64,000 nucleotides of DNA from Labyrinthula sp. Ha (taxonomy: Eukaryota > Sar > Bigyra > Labyrinthulida > Labyrinthulaceae): contig JAALGZ010000036.1 of NCBI GenBank assembly GCA_015227615.1, forward strand, positions 248,001 to 312,000, written 5' to 3'. The notes beneath the pieces were generated by a model that saw nothing but the letters and a program-made list of their open reading frames with translations, had not been told where the DNA came from and did no database searches. This document shows, one piece after another, positions 12,705-20,117 of the stretch. Each line of letters starts with the position of its first letter. Within the stretch, counting starts at the first letter, position 1. A program made the translations under genes and the position numbers.

Positions 12705-13265
12705 ATGAACTTAAACAAAACGTGGGAAACTAGAGCAGGTATCGTAAATATGAAGGTGCTAAATATTCTTGTCTCTGTAAACCTGGGTTATATTATCTAC
12801 TGGAAACTCACAAATTTACTTGAGGTTGAAAAGTTTGGCGACACAACAGATCTAACAAAACTGCGTGATGTGACATCAATATTTTCAGTTTTAGAAGCAT
12901 GTTTTATGCTTCTCTCTTTTCAGTATAATGGTTTCTACTCTGAGTTACTGCTGGTGGACTTCTGTAAACTACTTATATTGTGTCTGTCTGTTCTTCAACT
13001 CTTAGACCTTTACCATAAATTAAACTTTCAGATGATTAACCACGAGTTGGGTGACTCTATTCAACACAATACTATAGAGGTGCTCTTGGTTTTCCAAGTT
13101 CAAAAGATTCTTGTAGTTCAAACTCTTTGGATATCCATACTATCTCTACTTCATACAATTCTCCAAATGGTTCAAACCTCTCTTTCTAAGTATAACCAAA
13201 AAAATATTAATTTGGCACAAAAAAGTGCTTCTGAAATGCCAAACCAAAAATATATGGTTGTCTAG
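12705..13265 (+). CDS. Family A multi-span membrane protein, copy 2 (A2)
   Basis: The product is 186 aa from the ATG at 12705 and is the paralogue of A1. By eye it shares somewhat under half of its residues with A1, including YWKLTNLLEV, the KLRDV block, ELLLVDF.KL, LQLLDLY, MINHELGD and SLLHTILQMV. It has several hydrophobic segments and no recognised domain. The downstream DNA begins like that of A1 (AGCCTTTTATATA). The partner gene B2 now lies 10.4 kb away because an LTR retroelement sits between them. If that element (13675-23473 plus its target duplication) is subtracted, the A-B spacing is about 610 bp, as in copy 1. Confidence 0.8.
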   Translation: MNLNKTWETRAGIVNMKVLNILVSVNLGYIIYWKLTNLLEVEKFGDTTDLTKLRDVTSIFSVLEACFMLLSFQYNGFYSELLLVDFCKLLILCLSVLQLLDLYHKLNFQMINHELGDSIQHNTIEVLLVFQVQKILVVQTLWISILSLLHTILQMVQTSLSKYNQKNINLAQKSASEMPNQKYMVV

Positions 13266-13674
13266 CCTTTTATATAAAGTTGAGTTTTCTAGAAAAAAAC
13301 GAGTGTAGAGTAAATTGAAAGGGGAGATATAAGAGAAAATATGACAGCAACAATAAAAATCTGTGTATTTGCAGATAAGCTACATGGTTGCTTTATTTGA
13401 AGTTATGATTATAAAGTTACCAGATAGGGTGGCTTCCTTCTCATTGATGTTGTCTTTAAGGTTTAGTGTAGCATTTCTTCAAAGTTTAGCATTAATATTC
13501 TCGAAAGAAAGGAAACCCTTGTGCAGGGGAAAAGTTGGAACCATAAAGGTTAAGTATGTTGTATTTGTGGAAAGACACTGTCTCGCTTTGTTTTTCTTTA
13601 TTTCTTTACAAAGTCACTTCAAAAACTTTTGTAACTACAAGTTCTCAGCGACAAACTTAAAAAATAGTTCCATC

Positions 13675-14166
13675 TTTGTACACTCGGTAAACCCTCGAGC
13701 GTTCAGACGTATGAGAACGTGCTACCACAGTAGAACGACTGCGTTCTACGTCTCTCTGTATCCAAAGTAACTATTGGATACAACTAGATCGCTCTTATTG
13801 CTAAGGGATCTATCCACAGACTTTGTAAGGGCTCTCTTCAAGCCACAAACTCCGATACTATGCTAAGTATCAATGCAATAAACTCACAAGGCGTTGTTAA
13901 CACTCAGGGGTTTCTGCACTTATCGAAAACTGTGTCTTAGACGAAAATCTATGAAGTTTTCAAAATGTTGTTATTATCTATTAACTCTATTTCTGATCGC
14001 CCAAAATACATATGTGATATTTATTCTACTTACAATTATTCTATAGGTCTTCAATTAACTTACACAAGTAACCATACTGTTGACAATAACTCAAATACTG
14101 TATATGTTATACGAAGTTAGTTAAATAACCCAAGTTATCTGAAACGTTACTAATTAAACATACACA
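13675..14166 (-). repeat. 3' LTR of the retroelement
   Basis: On the plus strand it runs from TTTGTACACTCGG to AACATACACA; on the element strand it starts TGTGTATG and ends TGTACA(AA), the usual TG...CA form. It matches 22982-23473 with a single difference seen by direct reading. Confidence 0.93.
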
Positions 14167-14180
14167 TCCCCCTTCTCATC
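14167..14180 (-). other. Polypurine tract
   Basis: On the element strand GATGAGAAGGGGGA lies immediately before the 3' LTR (TGTGTATG). This is where plus-strand priming occurs in LTR retroelements. Confidence 0.7.
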
Positions 14181-15980
14181 TTAAAAGAGGTGTACCTCTT
14201 TTCCATTCGTCGACATACCACAACCAAAGGCAACCCCACTTGATCGAGGATCGACTTCGAATCCCAATTGAACCCAGTCTTTTCGCAAGTTGCAGCACCT
14301 TGCGAAAAGCTCAACCTTAAGGGTGTTCCTTCCAAATACTGACTCAAAATATTCATAAGCCTTCAAAGGCTTCGTACCATTTTCTAACCGATCAGCCCAC
14401 AATAACTCTGTTTCTCTCAGCTTATGAGTCTCATCAAGAACCTTCTCTTTCTTAGTTCTAGACACAAACACTAGCAGCATTTCTGCCGAGTGTTGAAAGT
14501 AATAACCCAAAGATGTACGCAAGACCCCTGACTTGGTACATTTAATCCAGTCAACTATGTTAACTAAGTCATACTGGTGCTTGTCAAAATGTTGTAAGGT
14601 TCTGCCTAAATTCCTTTTGATAACCCAGATAGCAATGAATGCCGGCTTCATGTTCTCAAAAGGTATATCGAGGACCTCAGAATCTTTGCATTTAGGATAT
14701 CGAGTTCGGATCCCTCTCACAGGATTAAAGGTTCCAGTGGCCCATGGTGGATCGACGAGGAGAAGATCTATCTCATCACCTGGCCATGAAGCAACGGTAT
14801 CTCCTTCATAAATATCAGCAAAATACCAAGTTCTCTCTCTAGGGAATATGCAGACCTTTACCGAAAAAGGCCACGACTCACCCGACAGGTCAAATATATT
14901 GCCATACAGTTTGGTCAAAGTGAAGTTACCTATATTATCTACTTGCATAAATATCCTTAAGTCAGAGCTAGTCTCTATACTCTCACTACTTATTTGAACG
15001 TTTTCTACCGTTTCAACCAAAGTTACGGTTCTACGGTCATCCAAAATATATCCTTCAGGGTTACTTGCAAACGATAACCCCTCGAATACATACTTTGAGA
15101 TTTCCAGCCATAAACCTTTTACTTCAGTCAATTCTTGCAAGCAGTCTCTCACCTTAGACACATCCTGTCTCGCTTTTGATTGCATTCTTTCTACTTGTCT
15201 GCAGAACGCTTTTCCTGCACCCTCTGGTATCACGAAGCTCATCAATGATTTCGCCGTCTCAAAAGAATCATACTTCCACGAACACAGAATATTCTCCACT
15301 GGAAAATTATATTCCTGCTTTCGGTCTTCCGAGGCTATATCAATTTTTCTACCATTGAATCCGGCCAAGCTCATGATTCCCATAGTTCTCTGAATATATG
15401 AGTACATCATTGCCTTCGATTTATGTGGCATGAACTTCGTAAACGACTCAAAGTCGCCCATACCGAAGCATTTTACGAGACATCTCATAACAAATTTATC
15501 CAACTCAGACCAATTCTTTACGTAGAAAGGAACATCCTCTCGTTCCTCCCACCAGTTACCTTCAACTAGGAGATGCGATCTCAGATTAGGCCTCATTTTA
15601 CCAACCCATCTAACATTGATATCGCCTAGGATATGTCTCTCGATCCAGGCCATAGCCCTCTTCGAGTTTCTTTTATCCCTTACAGGCTTCCTCTGATTCT
15701 CTAAGTATTTTATGACAAGTGATTTGACATCTCTATACATAGACCTGAGAGGTTCCCAAGTATCATCTCGAGATTCGAACCCTTTCCAATGGACATGTAA
15801 CCACCATTCTCCATTAGAGTATCGCAATCCATGGAACCTCCCCACTTCAAGCTCACCCCAATTATTGATAAAGATTTTTCTCAATGCGTCATCCGGCACG
15901 TACCCTGAGGGCTCGTAAAAATACAACCTTGAAGCATGAGCCGTTAAGGTCATACCGTTCAAGAGTCGCACCCGATACAC
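14181..15980 (-). CDS. Retroelement ORF3: chromodomain, SANT/Myb-like, MT-A70 methyltransferase
   Basis: An open frame of about 599 codons downstream of pol. Residues 45-95 look like a chromodomain (RYSNGEWWLHVHWKGF, then DDTWEPL), which chromoviruses carry at the integrase tail. Residues 155-215 resemble a SANT/Myb-type domain (NWSELDKFV, CFGMGDFESFTKFMPHKS, YIQRTMG). Residues 385-577 are an MT-A70 domain: LLLVDPPW at about 406-413 carries the catalytic DPPW of METTL3-type N6-adenine methyltransferases, followed by the IWVIKR, DWIKCTKSG and HSAEMLLVF blocks and a KPLKAYEYF...VELFARCCN..DWVQLG tail that matches the end of METTL3/MTA proteins. The family methylates N6 of adenine in RNA or DNA. 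That the element uses it to mark its own nucleic acid or its target chromatin is inference. Confidence 0.9.
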   Translation of the reverse strand: MYRVRLLNGMTLTAHASRLYFYEPSGYVPDDALRKIFINNWGELEVGRFHGLRYSNGEWWLHVHWKGFESRDDTWEPLRSMYRDVKSLVIKYLENQRKPVRDKRNSKRAMAWIERHILGDINVRWVGKMRPNLRSHLLVEGNWWEEREDVPFYVKNWSELDKFVMRCLVKCFGMGDFESFTKFMPHKSKAMMYSYIQRTMGIMSLAGFNGRKIDIASEDRKQEYNFPVENILCSWKYDSFETAKSLMSFVIPEGAGKAFCRQVERMQSKARQDVSKVRDCLQELTEVKGLWLEISKYVFEGLSFASNPEGYILDDRRTVTLVETVENVQISSESIETSSDLRIFMQVDNIGNFTLTKLYGNIFDLSGESWPFSVKVCIFPRERTWYFADIYEGDTVASWPGDEIDLLLVDPPWATGTFNPVRGIRTRYPKCKDSEVLDIPFENMKPAFIAIWVIKRNLGRTLQHFDKHQYDLVNIVDWIKCTKSGVLRTSLGYYFQHSAEMLLVFVSRTKKEKVLDETHKLRETELLWADRLENGTKPLKAYEYFESVFGRNTLKVELFARCCNLRKDWVQLGFEVDPRSSGVAFGCGMSTNGKEVHLF

Positions 15981-16094
15981 ATTATTGCTAAGTACCTCCT
16001 GTATTAGTACAGGGCCAGACCACTCAAGCTTAATCTTGTTGGTCTCCCTCGGTGTCTTAGCAGTGCTAATGAGACACCACTCGCCTACCTGTTA

Positions 16095-19000
16095 TTAGAG
16101 CAAAGCCTTATCAAAGCGCTTTCTCCTCTTATTCCAGTAGGCATTTCTTTTAGACTTCATCAGGGACACATAGTCAGCAACCCGACCATGATACTCCTCG
16201 AGTTGATCTCGAAATTTCTTCGACAACTTAAACAAGGTGTCCCCTTCAGTATCTATTACCTTCACTTCCCCACCTACCTTTCTCGAGATCAACCTCGGAA
16301 AAGCAGCAGCCTCAATATAATCCTTTTCGGGATTTATGAACAGGAAAAGTTGGTTCGCACAAGGCGCCTTACTCTCCCCTGGAAGCTTCCTAGACATGAT
16401 AGGTAGATCGTTCATTGCCGCCTGTATAGTGCCCAGTACTAAAGGCCATTCATCCCATTGATATCTTCTCTCCGATACAAGGGCCTTCAAAAAGTCAAGT
16501 ACTTTTTTGTGTACCACCTCAATTTCGCCATTCGTCCAACTTGCGTAACTTACCGCAAAGTTATGGGTGAAACCAAGGGCCTTACTCAATTTTTCCACCA
16601 CTTGGTTAGCGAAGTGAGATCCTCGATCTGTCACCAGGGTGAAGTTCGATTCTAACTTCCAATTACTGTTGAAATCTTCTAAGGCAGATACCACTGTCTC
16701 GGCGTCAGCCTTAGGTGCGTATTTTAAATAGGTGAACCTCGAGAAAGCATCTGTCAATACGAGTATGTACCCCTTCGGATTAACATACAAGTAGTCGGAC
16801 ACTAGCACTTCTCTTGGTGCCCTAGCCTCAGTGACTATGCTTAATGCAGTCTTCAATAACGAAGGTCCCTTTCGACAGTGAGCGCAATTTACTTTAAGAT
16901 CTTGAAAGATGCTCTGTAAAGTTGCCCCTTCACCATATGTCTTAGGGATGATCCATGCATATCTTGAAGCTTCCGCCACACAGGCACTCACCGGTCCATG
17001 ATGACCCGCAAGGTGAATATGAACCATCTGTCTCTCAAAAAGAGTTTCAGGTATCACAACCTTGTCGCCGGCTCTTGCCAGTTTGATGCCGTCGCCAAGT
17101 CCTTCAGCTTTCTGACCATCAAGCAGTTCGGCCTCAGAGATGCGCTTCCACGAACCTTCATAATATGGGTTGAACGCTGAGACTCGATCCTTATCGAAGG
17201 CTCTCATCTGTTCATACGTTCTTTTCTCCCTTTGTTTATTCGGGTTCAGTCTGACAGCGTTCACCGTGACCCTGAGTATCTCGTCATCTTCGGTTGCAGT
17301 ACCAAGATCTTCGATCGTTGGACCCGAAGACTCCTCGTACTCGGCTTGTTCTGTTACCCAATCAAGGATATCATCGAAGGTCACCGCTGACTCATCGACA
17401 TCCTTGAGAAGAAACTCCTCTCGAACCTTTTCTCTAGGCTTCCTTGCGAATGTCAGGCCCCCATCCTGACGAGTTTCATACTTGACGTCATCGTCGAGAT
17501 ACCAAGTGTCGAAGCTATCCTGGTCAAGCATCGACCTAACCTTGATATCCTCGGGTGCTCCAGGGACCATCTCCCTTAGCTGCTCAAGCTCTTGGTCGGT
17601 CGGTGATACGAACATCCTTCTGTAGAAGTTACGTTCCCCTGTATCCAAGGATTCCGGAGGTGGATCCCTAACCAAAGCCCTAGCGGCTCTAATCTCTCGG
17701 TCTTTTTCTTTGACCCGGGCTGCCCACCTTGACAGCATATCGGCGAAGATGTTACTTTCACCATCTACGTGGTAAAGTTCAACCTGAGCCTGCTGCAAAG
17801 TCAGCACCCACCTTTGTAGCCTATTAAGGTGTTCATGGTTAATCCTGGATCCACCCTTAATTATGGCTCTGAGGTTCATATGATCCGTGTACACCTGTAT
17901 TGGCGTTGGATGATATAGTAATAAATACGAAAGACGACTGAACGTCTTCACAATCGGGTAAAGTTCCTTATGAACGATACCCCACCTCTGTTGATCCTCG
18001 GCAAACTTACCAGAGAAAAACATCATAGGAAACACTGTCTTCTTCAACAATGACTTACTCCTCTCAGATGACCCAGCTTGAAATACTATAGCGCTATGGT
18101 ATTCCTTGCTGGCATCTGTCACCAGTAACAAATCCTGGTTACGGTCATAAGTCTGCAGCTTCTGTTTCGCCGCTATAGACAAGATCCTTTTGAACTCCTT
18201 GAAGTTGTCAGACAATTCGTCCGACCACTCGACACGTTCGTTCTTGCGTTTCAGGTCAGACTTTTCCCCCTTCATTTGTGGGTACTTAGCCATAACCTTA
18301 CCCCTAAGCTCCCCGAGCTTCGGTATGGCCAGTGATAGCCATTGCGCAAGGTGAAGTATCGCCGCGAGTTGATATACAAACTCCGGCCTCGGAACTTCGA
18401 GTATTTTCTCATAATACTCCTTGTTAAAGTTCCATTTTCCCCCTTCTACCTCTCTTCCGCAATAACTAATCCTAGTCGAGAATATGGTAGATTTCTGAGG
18501 ACTGATCCTTACTTTAACCCTCCGAAGGTTTTCAAAGAATCCCTTCAATACTTTGATGAAATTATCAAAGTTGTCTGCGTAAATCAGACTGTCATCAATC
18601 CATTGGATGATGCCATGACCATGTCTACCCTCGACTTTTCTGCCCACCACATGCTTCACCATCTGCTGATGAAAGAACACGGGGGTCGAGTGGTATCCCA
18701 TGGGTGCGAAGTTCAACTGATAGGTCCCATGTTCGGACACTATATTGAAATACTTCTTCGCTTCTTCGGTGATGCCAAGCTGGTCAAACCCGGACACCAC
18801 ATCGAACGAAGCATAAAACTTGCTCTGAGCGAGATTTTCGAAACTCTTTTCCAAAAAGGGTAGCTGATTAACATCGCGACGCAAAATTTTATTCACGTCG
18901 ATTAAATCAACTACCATCCTAAGTTTGTTTCCTTTCTTAGGAACGGCAAAGACCACGGAACCAAATTCCGCAGCCGGCACTAGTTTCAAGAGCTTCCTTT

Positions 19001-19940
19001 TCTCCATACTCATAATTTTTTCCTTTATGAATCTGCTCTTTTCAGCAGATGTCGGCCTAGCTCTGGGGTACTTGAACTCGTAATTCTCCAACGGGAACAC
19101 GGGCATAGGCTCCAGCTTACTTATGCGGGTCTGCGAATGGTCCGTTGCGAACACATCCCAGTACTCCAAGCATAAAGCTTTTAGCTTCTTCTTCATCTCC
19201 ATCGAGGCATCCGTTGCCTTAGAGATCATAGATGATATAGCCTCCCCTATCTCTATCTCCTCAGAGACTGGGTCAACTTCTTCATCCACGTCAGGTAATA
19301 AAATATCACCCAAGTCATCGTCAGCGATGTCTTCTACATGCCTTTTCAGTCGGATGACCTCTCCAAAGTCGATACCGGAGGTATCACTAGTGTTTATTCT
19401 CTCAACTAAGTCAACACTAGTCTCGGTGTTGCGTACCCACAACATCCCGGGGACTTCCACCTTCGTCAGCCCCACTCTCTGGGCTTCCACTGCCTGCCTG
19501 ACCTCAGCAAGGTAGTGTGCGAAGGAGTCCCCTACCACCACATGCTCGTGGTAGGACGATAGCCACCTGCTATCACCCGCCAAGGCGTCCCTTTGCAGGT
19601 TGTTGATAAGACTATGTTGTTCGTCAGTGATCAGCTGACCCACCACAACCATGGTCTTTTGCTCTCTACGAAAAAGTTGTCCATCCTCTCGAACCTTGAT
19701 CTTGGGAAATACGTTGACACTTCCGCCCTGCAGAAGCGAAAGCATCTGTATCACCCGATCAAGTTCCTCAGGTAGACCACCTTTCACAAGCAGCACATTT
19801 TTCTGCTTTTGTCTAACGACCTTATTCTGGTCAATATTCTTACCAAAAAGGTAATATCTACGGATCTTTAAGGACGATCCACCCCTGCCCCAACGTAAAA
19901 CGCGGATGTACTCCAATAACTCGTATTGGTGAAAACTCAT
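16095..19940 (-). CDS. Retroelement pol: RT, RNase H, integrase
   Basis: A frame of 1281 codons from an ATG. The first 250 residues are not recognised. RT spans about 290-500, with YPRARPTS, the FDVVSGFDQLGI block and WIDDSLIYAD as the catalytic motif (WIDD at 447-450, in place of the usual YxDD). RNase H follows, with LLLVTDASKEYHS, HKELYPIV, VYTDHMNL and YHVDGESNIFADMLSR. Near 985-1250 is integrase, with a zinc-binding HIHLAGHH...CAHC region and a catalytic core with D at LVSDYL, D at LVTDRGSHF and E at NGEIEVVHK. The order RT-RNase H-integrase defines Ty3/gypsy. No aspartic protease is present here; it is in the gag ORF. Confidence 0.92.
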   Translation of the reverse strand: MSFHQYELLEYIRVLRWGRGGSSLKIRRYYLFGKNIDQNKVVRQKQKNVLLVKGGLPEELDRVIQMLSLLQGGSVNVFPKIKVREDGQLFRREQKTMVVVGQLITDEQHSLINNLQRDALAGDSRWLSSYHEHVVVGDSFAHYLAEVRQAVEAQRVGLTKVEVPGMLWVRNTETSVDLVERINTSDTSGIDFGEVIRLKRHVEDIADDDLGDILLPDVDEEVDPVSEEIEIGEAISSMISKATDASMEMKKKLKALCLEYWDVFATDHSQTRISKLEPMPVFPLENYEFKYPRARPTSAEKSRFIKEKIMSMEKRKLLKLVPAAEFGSVVFAVPKKGNKLRMVVDLIDVNKILRRDVNQLPFLEKSFENLAQSKFYASFDVVSGFDQLGITEEAKKYFNIVSEHGTYQLNFAPMGYHSTPVFFHQQMVKHVVGRKVEGRHGHGIIQWIDDSLIYADNFDNFIKVLKGFFENLRRVKVRISPQKSTIFSTRISYCGREVEGGKWNFNKEYYEKILEVPRPEFVYQLAAILHLAQWLSLAIPKLGELRGKVMAKYPQMKGEKSDLKRKNERVEWSDELSDNFKEFKRILSIAAKQKLQTYDRNQDLLLVTDASKEYHSAIVFQAGSSERSKSLLKKTVFPMMFFSGKFAEDQQRWGIVHKELYPIVKTFSRLSYLLLYHPTPIQVYTDHMNLRAIIKGGSRINHEHLNRLQRWVLTLQQAQVELYHVDGESNIFADMLSRWAARVKEKDREIRAARALVRDPPPESLDTGERNFYRRMFVSPTDQELEQLREMVPGAPEDIKVRSMLDQDSFDTWYLDDDVKYETRQDGGLTFARKPREKVREEFLLKDVDESAVTFDDILDWVTEQAEYEESSGPTIEDLGTATEDDEILRVTVNAVRLNPNKQREKRTYEQMRAFDKDRVSAFNPYYEGSWKRISEAELLDGQKAEGLGDGIKLARAGDKVVIPETLFERQMVHIHLAGHHGPVSACVAEASRYAWIIPKTYGEGATLQSIFQDLKVNCAHCRKGPSLLKTALSIVTEARAPREVLVSDYLYVNPKGYILVLTDAFSRFTYLKYAPKADAETVVSALEDFNSNWKLESNFTLVTDRGSHFANQVVEKLSKALGFTHNFAVSYASWTNGEIEVVHKKVLDFLKALVSERRYQWDEWPLVLGTIQAAMNDLPIMSRKLPGESKAPCANQLFLFINPEKDYIEAAAFPRLISRKVGGEVKVIDTEGDTLFKLSKKFRDQLEEYHGRVADYVSLMKSKRNAYWNKRRKRFDKALL

Positions 19941-19994
19941 ATATTAAAATACACTGTTAACTTTAATTATATCCACAATTAACATAACTACGTT

Positions 19995-20088
19995 GGGCCA
20001 AACCGAAGACCCTAGTTTTCTACTTAACCAATTTACATTATTTATATATTTATAACATAGAAAACTAGATCCCGAATTTACTTGGCCC
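19995..20088 (-). other. Stem-loop in the gag-pol spacer
   Basis: The 177-bp spacer between gag and pol contains two nested inverted repeats: GGGCCAA (19995-20001) with TTGGCCC (20082-20088), and CTAGTTTTCTA (20012-20022) with TAGAAAACTAG (20058-20068). All base pairs are perfect. The structure could help translation or RNA processing of pol, but no mechanism is shown by the sequence. Confidence 0.6.
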
Positions 20089-20117
20089 ACCAGGTGGCTA
20101 ACCTGGCTGCCGCTTTC

